Position numbers and translations under genes: made by a program
Shown: positions 1 through 6,292 of the stretch, piece by piece
How the letters are laid out: every line of letters begins with the position of its first letter
Numbering within the stretch: position 1 is the stretch's first letter
NCBI GenBank assembly: GCA_012514125.1
Contig: JAAZAW010000091.1
Coordinates: 1-9,881, forward strand
Direction of reading: 5' to 3'
Source of the DNA: Phycisphaerae bacterium
GTDB lineage: Bacteria; Planctomycetota; Phycisphaerae; JAAYCJ01
Length of the DNA stretch: 9,881 nucleotides
Notes under the pieces: generated by a model
Databases searched by the model: none
What the model was told of the DNA's origin: nothing
Seen by the model: the letters and a program-made list of their open reading frames with translations, nothing else

Positions 1-93
1 GATGGGGAGGTTAGGCCAATAAAAAAATTTTATTTTTTTGGGGTGGGTATTTTGGCGGTGGAGGTGGCGAGGGGAGAAATGTTGATTTTTGAG

Positions 94-208
94 TCATGGC
101 TGGGAATGAATAGGGCCGGCTGCGAATAGCTAGGGTTGGCGTAGAGATTTCTATGAAAAAAATCATGGCTGGCAGCAAATGGCTAGGATTGATGTAGGGA
201 TTTCTATG
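94..208. repeat. Degenerate direct repeats of about 38 bp
   Basis: Positions 118-155 and 171-208 align without gaps over 38 bases with 31 identities, and both end in GATTTCTATG. The second copy is preceded by TCATGGCTGG (163-172), which also occurs at 94-103, so a third partial unit lies at the left. The unit spacing is about 53-69 bp and no ORF runs through. The pattern looks like decayed tandem duplication in non-coding DNA. Function is unknown. Confidence 0.6.
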
Positions 209-218
209 GGAGGAGTTT

Positions 219-262
219 AGAGTTAGAAGTTAGAAGTAGAAGCTAGAAGTTATTAGAAGTTG
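219..262 (+). repeat. Short tandem repeats, (AGT)TAGAAG-type
   Basis: The motif TAGAAGT or a close variant recurs at about 224-230, 231-237, 237-243 (shifted), 244-250 and 254-260. The unit is 7-10 bp and imperfect. It leads directly into the polypurine stretch. It resembles slippage-generated simple sequence and has no coding potential that I can see. Confidence 0.5.
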
Positions 263-308
263 GAAGAGAAGAGAGAGGAACCGCCACGGCGTCAAGAAGA
301 GAAGAAGT

Positions 309-339
309 GGGAAAGTGGGAAGGTGGGAAGAGGGGAGGG
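309..339 (+). other. Potential G-quadruplex motif
   Basis: Five G-tracts lie at 309-311, 317-319, 325-327, 332-335 and 337-339, separated by loops of 5, 5, 4 and 1 nt. This satisfies the usual G3+N1-7 pattern on the plus strand. It sits about 200 nt before the pfp start, inside a longer polypurine tract. Whether it folds or lies in a transcript is not known, and it may simply follow from the purine bias. Confidence 0.45.
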
Positions 340-463
340 AAAGAAAGAGGTGGAAAGGAGGAGGTGAGAGTGAGAACTTGGGGGATTTGAAGGGTTATTT
401 GTAAAAAGTGGCACTAAGCCTTTGAAATTTGGGTTTGTTTTCGCTAGGATAGGAAATTTGTTG

Positions 464-482
464 ATGGTTTTGGCGAAACCAT
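464..482 (+). promoter_or_regulatory. Hairpin / dyad upstream of pfp
   Basis: ATGGTTT (464-470) and AAACCAT (476-482) form a perfect 7-bp inverted repeat around a 5-nt loop (TGGCG). It lies about 58 nt before the pfp start codon and is not followed by a T-run, so it is not a typical terminator. It could be an operator dyad or a leader hairpin. No regulator in the window points to either. Confidence 0.35.
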
Positions 483-514
483 TGTAAATGCGATGTATTT
501 AAATTCCATATACT
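470..514 (+). promoter_or_regulatory. Probable pfp promoter region (approximate)
   Basis: Two weak possibilities exist. One is TTGGCG (470-475), 18 nt, then TGTATT (494-499). The other is the good -10-like TATACT (509-514), which lacks a clear -35 at normal spacing. Either would place the start of transcription shortly before the ribosome site at 526-533. The gene is likely transcribed alone, because a terminator follows it and no gene precedes it in the window. Confidence 0.3.
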
Positions 515-540
515 TCAATTACTAGTTAAGGAGTGATGCT

Positions 541-1740
541 ATGGCAGAAAAGATAAAGGGAAAGGCAGTTGTTGGTCAGTCCGGCGGCCCGACGATGGTG
601 ATCAACCAGTCGCTTGTCGGTGTTGTTGAAGAAGCTCGTAAACATCCGGAAATTACCGGTATTCTCGGCGCCAAGCACGGGGTTCGGGGTATTATTGAAG
701 AAAAGTTCCTCGACTTTGCCTCGGTCGATCAGGCTACCCTTGAAGCGGTGGCTGTCACACCGTCGTCCGCACTGGGTTCATCGCGGGATAAACCCGACGC
801 GGAATACTGCAAGAAAATTTTCGATGTTTTCCGCAAGCATGATGTTCGATATTTTTATTATATCGGTGGGAATGACTCGGCTGATACTGCCCGGATCGTT
901 AACGATCTGGCCAAGGATAACAATTACGATCTCCAGGCTTTTCACGTTCCTAAAACCATCGACAACGATTTGCGAACGACCGACCATTGCCCGGGTTACG
1001 GTTCGGCGGCGAAATTTGTGGCATCGGCGTTTATGGGTGACGATCAGGACAATCGCGCTCTTCCGGGTGTGAAGATCAACGTTGTCATGGGACGTCACGC
1101 CGGTTTTCTGACCGCGGCTTCGGTGCTTGCCCGGACTCGCGACGGTGAGGGTCCGCACCTGATTTATGTGCCTGAAGTCGATTTTATTGAAGATAAATTT
1201 TTGGCTGACGTCGATGCTATCATGAAAAAATGCGGTCGGTGTATGATCGCTGTAAGTGAAGGTATTCATGACGCCCAGGGCAATGCCATTACCGCGAAAG
1301 TCGCCGCTTCGAACGAGCGCGACGCCCACGGTAATATTCAGCTTTCTGGTACGGGTGCGCTGGGCGATTACCTTTCGGGTCTTATCAAAGCCAAGCTTGG
1401 TGTCAAGCGTGTTCGCGCCGACACCTTTGGATATCTCCAGCGGTCTTTCGCCGGCATCTACAGCAAGGTCGATGCTGCCGAAGCCCGCATTGTGGGACAA
1501 AAAGCGGTTGAATACAGTACGCAGGGTATCAGCGGTTCGTCGGTCGCCATGAAACGAGTTGGTAACGGCGCTAATTACGCGGTGGAATATTTCCACACCG
1601 ACATCAAGAACGTCGCCCGTGAGACCAAACCGCTGCCGCGGGAATTCATCAACGCCGAAGGCAACAACATTCTGGATAGCTTTAAGGACTATGTTGCGCC
1701 GCTGGTGGATGTTTTGCCGACCGTGGGTTATCTGTTCTAA
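541..1740 (+). CDS. pfp: Pyrophosphate-dependent 6-phosphofructokinase
   Basis: A 399-residue PFK-family enzyme (PF00365) that phosphorylates fructose 6-phosphate to fructose 1,6-bisphosphate in cytoplasmic glycolysis. The N-terminal phosphoryl-donor loop is GQSGGPT (12-18). The donor-site motif is GGNDS (109-113) and the catalytic motif is PKTIDND (137-143), with Asp141 at the E. coli Asp127 catalytic-base position. MGR lies at 183-185, PE at 211-212, SEG at 239-241 and FGYLQRS at 296-302. Asp112 and Lys138 replace the two glycines (Gly104, Gly124 of E. coli PfkA) that allow ATP binding. In this family that pair marks use of pyrophosphate, which makes the step reversible. ATG 541 is preceded by TTAAGGAG (526-533) at 7 nt spacing, and the length is normal. 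A strong terminator follows, so it is probably monocistronic. Family assignment is very sure. Donor specificity is inferred from these residues. Confidence 0.95.
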   Translation: MAEKIKGKAVVGQSGGPTMVINQSLVGVVEEARKHPEITGILGAKHGVRGIIEEKFLDFASVDQATLEAVAVTPSSALGSSRDKPDAEYCKKIFDVFRKHDVRYFYYIGGNDSADTARIVNDLAKDNNYDLQAFHVPKTIDNDLRTTDHCPGYGSAAKFVASAFMGDDQDNRALPGVKINVVMGRHAGFLTAASVLARTRDGEGPHLIYVPEVDFIEDKFLADVDAIMKKCGRCMIAVSEGIHDAQGNAITAKVAASNERDAHGNIQLSGTGALGDYLSGLIKAKLGVKRVRADTFGYLQRSFAGIYSKVDAAEARIVGQKAVEYSTQGISGSSVAMKRVGNGANYAVEYFHTDIKNVARETKPLPREFINAEGNNILDSFKDYVAPLVDVLPTVGYLF

Positions 1741-1765
1741 GCTTATTTTAAGAATAGCGAATTAC

Positions 1766-1803
1766 AAACGGGCACATCGCAGGATGTGCCCGTTTTAATT
1801 TTA
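1766..1803 (+). terminator. Rho-independent terminator of pfp
   Basis: AAACGGGCACATC (1766-1778) pairs perfectly with 1783-1795 to give a 13-bp stem with a 4-nt loop (GCAG). A T-rich tail follows (TTTTAATTTTACTTTT from 1793). It begins 26 nt after the pfp stop codon and separates pfp from the next transcription unit. Confidence 0.9.
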
Positions 1804-1895
1804 CTTTTGATGATTTTGACGAGGGAAAGTGATTCTCGAAATTGCGTATTATCCGCGATTAATGTTTCGGACTACCTTTTCGTATCATTTCGTGG

Positions 1896-1909
1896 TATAA
1901 AAACGATCA
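1896..1909 (+). promoter_or_regulatory. Possible promoter for a leaderless DUF2156 mRNA
   Basis: TATAAA (1896-1901) matches a -10 element in five of six positions and ends 7 nt before the ATG at 1909. Transcription would then begin at or next to the start codon. No purine-rich Shine-Dalgarno sequence precedes the ATG; the intervening bases are AACGATC. No convincing -35 is visible at 16-18 nt spacing (TACCTT at 1873-1878 is poor). A leaderless transcript is an inference. Confidence 0.35.
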
Positions 1910-2805
1910 TGGACTGGAAACATATTACTATTGAAGACAAGCCGATATTCGATCGATTTTTTAAACAGGCAAAAATCGAATTGTCGGACTATACTTTTAC
2001 CAATTTGTTCATATGGCACTTCAGCCGATGCACTTATTACGCCGTGCTGGACGATTTTTTGTGTATTCAGATTAAAGCGACGGGGCAATCTCCCGTCGTG
2101 CTCATGCCCATCGGTCAGGGCGATATCGCTGGTGTCATTGAAGAGCTGGAAGACGATTTTAAATCCCGTGATATCCCTTTTCGCATGCGGGCCATCAGTA
2201 ACGAAATCAGAACCACCCTTGAAGCTGTTCTGCCGAAACGTTTTGTCTTTACGGCTGAGCGAGATCGGTTCGACTATGTTTATGACGTTCAGGATCTGAT
2301 TAAACTCGAAGGTACGAAGTTCAAAGCCAAGCGAAACCACCTGAACAAGTTCAGGGAATTTTACGACGATCGTTTCAGTTATCATCCATTGACGCACGAT
2401 CTTCTTGGCGAGGTGGTTTCAGCCGAAATTGCCTGGTGTGAAAAACGCAATTGCGATTCGCAGGAAAATCTCGAAAACGAAAAGCGAGGCATTATCGAAG
2501 CGATCAACCATTTCGACCATCTGGACTTTGAGGGCGGCGTGCTCAAGGTGGATGATAAAGTCGTCGCCTTCACTTTCGGAGAAACGATTACGGAAGACAT
2601 GGCGGTTATTCATATTGAAAAAGCCGACCCCGACGTCCGCGGCGCGTATCAGATGATCAACCAGCAATTTCTCGAACATCGCTGGGCGCAGATGAAATTC
2701 GTCAACCGTGAAGAAGACCTCGGTATCGAAGGTCTGCGAAAAGCCAAGGAATCTTACAATCCTTGCCGGATGCTTGAAAAATATCTTCTGGAACCCCTTC
2801 CATAA
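1909..2805 (+). CDS. DUF2156 (LPG_synthase_C-like) domain protein
   Basis: A 298-residue cytoplasmic protein of the DUF2156 / phosphatidylglycerol lysyltransferase C-terminal family (PF09924), built of GNAT-like folds. Recognisable parts are the N-terminus (IxxEDKPIFDRFF, 7-18), TNLFIW at 31-36, FKAKRNHLNKF at 138-148, the FTFGE strand at 221-225 and the C-terminal block VNREEDLGIEGLRKAK (265-280) leading to LEKY (289-292). There are no membrane helices, so it is the standalone form and not a full MprF-type lipid aminoacyl synthase. Its substrate is not established for this family. The open frame extends back to 1786, but that stretch lies in the pfp terminator and does not match the family. 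ATG 1909 gives the expected N-terminus. It lacks a visible ribosome site. The lipoprotein gene starts 15 nt after the stop, so the two are probably co-transcribed. Family call is sure, function is not. Confidence 0.9.
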   Translation: MDWKHITIEDKPIFDRFFKQAKIELSDYTFTNLFIWHFSRCTYYAVLDDFLCIQIKATGQSPVVLMPIGQGDIAGVIEELEDDFKSRDIPFRMRAISNEIRTTLEAVLPKRFVFTAERDRFDYVYDVQDLIKLEGTKFKAKRNHLNKFREFYDDRFSYHPLTHDLLGEVVSAEIAWCEKRNCDSQENLENEKRGIIEAINHFDHLDFEGGVLKVDDKVVAFTFGETITEDMAVIHIEKADPDVRGAYQMINQQFLEHRWAQMKFVNREEDLGIEGLRKAKESYNPCRMLEKYLLEPLP

Positions 2806-2820
2806 TATTGGAGATGTCAC

Positions 2821-4233
2821 ATGTCGAAAAAAATCGCTCTGCTTTCGGTGATGTGTCTATGTTTGAATATCAGTTGTGAAAAGAACAAATACACAATTAC
2901 GATGACCCCTCAGGGAGATTCCATCCAACGCGAAGTCGTCTGCTGGCGAGAAGGCGAGAACGGGGATCTGCTGAAATTTTCACAGGCACAACTCAATCAG
3001 TTCGCCAAGGCTTACAACGTTCCTGCGCCCGAAGCTGAGGAGAAGAAGTATGTGTTCGCCGGCACGTTCACCGAGAAGTTACCCAACGATATCGGTGGTG
3101 CGGGTGTTTATCTGCATGCCTCAACATCAATGGGCGATGTGTTTTTCTATGCCGAACGGTTTCGGGGAAACGACGACATTCAAGCGGGCATTAACGAACG
3201 GCGTCAGGCGGTTAACGAACTTGTCGATATGATTATCGGCTGGTTCCAATCTGAGATGCGATGGGAATGGCACTTTGGTAAACTTCAAAAGTTCCTGGAT
3301 CGCGACTTTCGGTGGGATATGCAGAACGTGTGTCTTTATGGCTGGTCGGCAAACCTGACCGAAAAGAACACGGAAATGGGGTATCGAATCGTTCAATATC
3401 TTTCGGAACGACACTACTTCGATTTTCGGGAGTTTCGGGAAGCATTCGATGAAATAAACCGGCGGGACAATTTCGATCCGTTGCTGAATATTGTCCGGAA
3501 AATTGCCGCTGAGAAAATGGGCTATACGCTGGATGAGAAACTGCCGAAATCCCTGGTGTTTTTGTCCAGCACGGACTCTAGCCGAAAATCGCTGGAGAAT
3601 TATCTGCGCACGACAAGGCAGTATAAAACTCTTTTAAGAAAATGGGAAAAGCAGAAAAAGACAAATCCCAATCTCCGTCAACCGGCTCCGATCGATGTGA
3701 TGACGAACGTGTTGAGCCGAGCCCTGGGCGTTCATGAATTTGAAAACGCCGTTGCGGACGTTCTGGATGTGACTTTGGTTTGTCACGCCGAGCCGTATCA
3801 AACCAATGGAAGGTGGAATTCGGACAAACGGATTCTTGAATGGTCGCAAGTTATCGAAAACAGTTCTTCAAAATTGCCGACTTTTCTTTTCGCTGCGTGG
3901 GCGGTTGCGAACGAGGCGGCTCAGAAGGCACGTTTTGGTCAAATCGTCCTGGAGAAGGAATCGCTCGAAGCCTATGCTTTCTGGTATAAACAGTTGAATG
4001 CCTTGCAGCAAGAAGAATGGGACGCGTTTCTTGAATCGCTCACCCCGGGACCGGAGCTGAGGAAAAAGATCGCGGCTTTTATGTTTAAAACCAGTACTCC
4101 AACGGAACCTGCCGATGCGACGACATGGAAAAATCATTTTGAACAGGTGTTGTCTCAAAGCAGCGAACCATCCGGCGATCCGGCAACGATGCCCACGACT
4201 CAAAGCACACAGCCAACCCATAATAAGAGATAA
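2821..4233 (+). CDS. Unrecognised predicted lipoprotein, 470 residues
   Basis: I do not recognise this protein. It begins with a short basic and hydrophobic signal-like segment (MSKKIALLSVMCLCLNISC, 1-19) followed by a charged region. Cys19 is the best lipidation site, although Asn at -3 departs from the usual lipobox; Cys12 and Cys14 are alternatives. The mature part is rich in aromatic and charged residues, with Trp at 141, 147, 150, 165 and 175. It appears mostly helical after residue 120, with no further membrane segment. The tail (about 424-470) is Thr/Ser/Pro-rich and low in complexity, like an extended linker. The start is supported by GGAG at 2810-2813 with 7 nt spacing. Its place 15 nt behind the DUF2156 gene suggests a shared transcript. 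Envelope location is inferred; no enzymatic motif is visible. Confidence 0.8.
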   Translation: MSKKIALLSVMCLCLNISCEKNKYTITMTPQGDSIQREVVCWREGENGDLLKFSQAQLNQFAKAYNVPAPEAEEKKYVFAGTFTEKLPNDIGGAGVYLHASTSMGDVFFYAERFRGNDDIQAGINERRQAVNELVDMIIGWFQSEMRWEWHFGKLQKFLDRDFRWDMQNVCLYGWSANLTEKNTEMGYRIVQYLSERHYFDFREFREAFDEINRRDNFDPLLNIVRKIAAEKMGYTLDEKLPKSLVFLSSTDSSRKSLENYLRTTRQYKTLLRKWEKQKKTNPNLRQPAPIDVMTNVLSRALGVHEFENAVADVLDVTLVCHAEPYQTNGRWNSDKRILEWSQVIENSSSKLPTFLFAAWAVANEAAQKARFGQIVLEKESLEAYAFWYKQLNALQQEEWDAFLESLTPGPELRKKIAAFMFKTSTPTEPADATTWKNHFEQVLSQSSEPSGDPATMPTTQSTQPTHNKR

Positions 4234-4250
4234 ATCCCTATTATCCGGTT
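4215..4250 (+). other. Weak hairpin around the lipoprotein stop codon
   Basis: AACC (4215-4218) pairs with GGTT (4247-4250), and ATAATA (4220-4225) with TATTAT (4239-4244), around a 13-nt loop containing the stop codon (4231-4233). No T-run follows. It may slow or end transcription of the DUF2156-lipoprotein unit, but it is not a standard intrinsic terminator. Confidence 0.25.
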
Positions 4251-4265
4251 AAGCCGCACCATTCG

Positions 4266-4315
4266 GAAGCGACACGGCGTAAGCGAGCAGAAGACCCTTC
4301 GGCAGGCTCAGGGTC
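4266..4315 (-). repeat. Intergenic repeat, copy 1
   Basis: On the minus strand this 50-nt stretch reads GACCCTGAG, a 5-nt core, CGAAGGGTC, then a tail with GCTTAC and TGTCGCTTC. It aligns with 7991-8039 on the plus strand with about 38 identities over 50 positions. The GACCCT/AGGGTC ends (4293-4315) form a 6-bp stem. The core resembles the CCCTGAG...TCGAAGGG palindromic elements that I recall as scattered in intergenic DNA of many bacteria. It lies between the lipoprotein gene and the lepA promoter. Confidence 0.75.
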
Positions 4316-4422
4316 GAAATTTTGACGTTTTTCATACGATGACGATATTAAATCAGATGCATATAATATGAGACTCTGTACTAAAATTTTCATGTGATTG
4401 ATTGCGATTTCCCGGCTTATCG

Positions 4423-4451
4423 TTGGCAGAAGGTGCATAAGATTATATAAT
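4423..4451 (+). promoter_or_regulatory. Promoter of lepA-lepB
   Basis: TTGGCA (4423-4428) and TATAAT (4446-4451) are separated by 17 nt, which is a near-consensus housekeeping sigma-factor promoter with 11 of 12 bases matching. It lies 32 nt before the lepA start, giving a leader of about 25 nt. This is the clearest promoter in the window. Confidence 0.8.
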
Positions 4452-4483
4452 TAAGGTTTTGGTATATTTTGGGATATTGACGA

Positions 4484-6292
4484 ATGATGGGAATTAAACA
4501 GAGAAGAAATTTTTCGATTATTGCACATATTGATCACGGCAAAAGTACGCTTGCCGATCGGCTTATTCAGATGACCGGCACTGTGGCAGACCGGCAAATG
4601 CGCGAGCAACTGCTCGACGACATGGACCTTGAACGAGAACGCGGGATCACGATCAAATCCAGCGCCGTCGCACTGACTTATACCTATGAAGGTCAGGAAT
4701 ACGAACTCAACATGATCGACACCCCCGGTCACGTGGATTTTCATTATGAAGTTTCCCGCGCCCTCGCCAGTTGCGAAGGCGCGCTGTTACTGGTGGACTC
4801 GACCCAGGGCGTTCAGGCGCAAACCGTCGCCAACGCCTACCTCGCAGCCGCCAACAATCTGGAAATTATCCCCGTGGTCAGTAAGCTCGACCTGCCTGCG
4901 TCCAGACCCGAGGTTATTGCCGAGGAAATCGAACACGTGCTGGGGCTGCCTGCCGAAGACGCCTATAATATCTCCGCCAAAACCGGCGAAGGGGTTAAAG
5001 AACTTCTCGACGCCATCGTCACCAAACTTCCCGCACCCAAAGGCGACCCCGACGCCCCGCTTCAGGCATTGATCTTCGATTCCATCTATGACGATTATCG
5101 CGGCGTGGTCGTTTACATCCGTATTTTCAACGGGACGGTGCGCAAGGGCGACAAAATCAAACTCATGAGTTCCGACCGTGTTTATCAAATTATCGATCTT
5201 GGTCAACTGCGGCCGCACATGACTCAAAAAGAATCTCTCGAAGCAGGCCAGGTCGGTTATTGCGTCGCCAACATTAAGGAACTCGGCGAAGTCCGTGTCG
5301 GCGACACCGTCACCCATGCGAATAAACCCGCATCCAAGCCTCTGCCGGGTTACAAACCGCCCCTGCAGATGGTTTACTGCGATTTTTATCCCGGTACCGA
5401 TACCGAATATCAGCACCTGAAACAGGCGCTTGAAAAATTGCATCTCAATGACGCCTCGTTCACTTTCTTTCCGGAAAATAGCGAGGCGTTGGGATTGGGT
5501 TTTCGTTGCGGTTTTCTGGGTCTGCTCCATCTCGATATCATTCAGGAACGTCTCGAACGCGAAGCGGGAATCAGCGTCGTTCAAACGGCTCCTACCGTCA
5601 GCTATGAGGTCGTTTACAATGATGACAGGATCGAGCGAATCAACTCGCCCTCGAAACTTCCCGATCCTTCCCTGTTCAAAGCCATTCGTGAACCGATGGT
5701 CGATACCAGCATCATTGTCCCGGCGGACGGTGTCGGCAGCGTCATGAAACTCGCCGAACAGCGGCGAGGCATTTTCAAACAGACCGAATATCTTTCTCTG
5801 GATCGTGTGATGCTCCGATATCAGTTCCCCCTGGCGGAGATCATCTATGACTTTTACGATAAACTCAAAACCGCCACCCGCGGCTATGGAACAATGGACT
5901 ACGAACTCTCGGGCTATCAGGAAGCCGACCTCGTCAAGGTCGATATCCTTGTTGCAGGTAAAAAGGTTGATGCCCTGTCCGTTATCATGCACCGCGGTGT
6001 CGCGGAACAGCGAAGCCGAAAGGTCCTGGTTCGACTCCGACAGGAAATTCCAAGGCAGATGTTCGAATGCGCCCTTCAGGCGGCCATCGGCGCAAGGGTC
6101 ATCGCCCGCGAAACGATTTCCGCTATGAGGAAAAACGTTCTCGCCAAGTGCTACGGCGGCGACGTCAGTCGAAAACGTAAATTACTCGAAAAACAAAAAG
6201 AAGGCAAAAAACGGATGAAACAGGTCGGTAACGTCCAGATTCCGCAGGAGGCCTTTATTGCCGTGCTCGATCAGGGAGACGATAATGACTAA
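4484..6292 (+). CDS. lepA: Elongation factor 4 (LepA), ribosome-associated GTPase
   Basis: A 602-residue translational GTPase of normal LepA length. It acts on the ribosome in translation quality and initiation, at the membrane or in the cytosol. GTPase motifs are G1 AHIDHGKST (14-22), G2 RGITIK (53-58), G3 DTPGH (79-83), G4 SKLD (133-136) and G5 SAK (164-166). Domain II follows (about 190-280), then the EF-G-like domains (about 290-490). The LepA-specific C-terminal domain carries the basic KCYGGDVSRKRK block (555-566), and the protein ends with IPQEAFIAVL (586-595). There is no domain IV of EF-G type, which separates it from FusA. ATG 4484 and ATG 4487 are both possible starts; the ribosome site is weak (GGGA 4471-4474). 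The Ser in place of Asn in G4 is slightly unusual. Its last bases overlap the signal peptidase start, the classical lepA-lepB pairing. Confidence 0.97.
   Translation: MMGIKQRRNFSIIAHIDHGKSTLADRLIQMTGTVADRQMREQLLDDMDLERERGITIKSSAVALTYTYEGQEYELNMIDTPGHVDFHYEVSRALASCEGALLLVDSTQGVQAQTVANAYLAAANNLEIIPVVSKLDLPASRPEVIAEEIEHVLGLPAEDAYNISAKTGEGVKELLDAIVTKLPAPKGDPDAPLQALIFDSIYDDYRGVVVYIRIFNGTVRKGDKIKLMSSDRVYQIIDLGQLRPHMTQKESLEAGQVGYCVANIKELGEVRVGDTVTHANKPASKPLPGYKPPLQMVYCDFYPGTDTEYQHLKQALEKLHLNDASFTFFPENSEALGLGFRCGFLGLLHLDIIQERLEREAGISVVQTAPTVSYEVVYNDDRIERINSPSKLPDPSLFKAIREPMVDTSIIVPADGVGSVMKLAEQRRGIFKQTEYLSLDRVMLRYQFPLAEIIYDFYDKLKTATRGYGTMDYELSGYQEADLVKVDILVAGKKVDALSVIMHRGVAEQRSRKVLVRLRQEIPRQMFECALQAAIGARVIARETISAMRKNVLAKCYGGDVSRKRKLLEKQKEGKKRMKQVGNVQIPQEAFIAVLDQGDDND

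Larger units (their letters stand above)
1..540. other. Gene-free, purine-biased region upstream of pfp
   Basis: I find no credible coding sequence on either strand here. The plus strand is G/A-rich and unlike the rest of the window. From 294 to 376 only six of 83 bases are pyrimidines, all T. The first 40 bases hold an A-run followed by T-runs (21-39), which could be the tail of an upstream terminator. Next come degenerate direct repeats (94-208), short AGTTAGAAGT-type tandem motifs (about 219-262), a run of GGG tracts (309-339) and a hairpin (464-482). The composition suggests non-coding, possibly repeat-derived DNA rather than a decayed gene, but I cannot exclude an RNA. Confidence 0.6.

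Noticed and set aside
279..297. Possible third copy of the intergenic repeat (CACGGCGT...AAG similarity to 4267-4283)
   Set aside because: The match is confined to about a dozen bases and lacks the CCCTGAG/TCGAAGGG core, so chance is likely.
778..1596. Minus-strand open frame (272 codons) opposite pfp
   Set aside because: It lies wholly inside a conserved PFK gene and lacks any recognisable motif.
1786..1908. Upstream extension of the DUF2156 frame by 41 codons
   Set aside because: The first codons lie in the pfp terminator stem, the residues do not match the family N-terminus, and a -10-like box sits at 1896. ATG 1909 fits better.
4241..4438. Minus-strand 65-codon open frame between the lipoprotein gene and lepA
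   Set aside because: It runs through the repeat copy and the lepA promoter, has no ribosome site that I can identify, and its product looks like translated repeat.
4787..5992. Long minus-strand open frame (401 codons) opposite lepA
   Set aside because: LepA is unmistakable on the plus strand. The antisense product shows no family motifs and is explained by codon usage.
6246..6284. AGGAGG (6246-6251) with TTG at 6258 as the lepB start
   Set aside because: AGGAGG encodes part of the conserved IPQEAF segment of LepA, so its presence is explained. ATG 6285 has its own GGGAG and gives a usual short cytoplasmic N-terminus.
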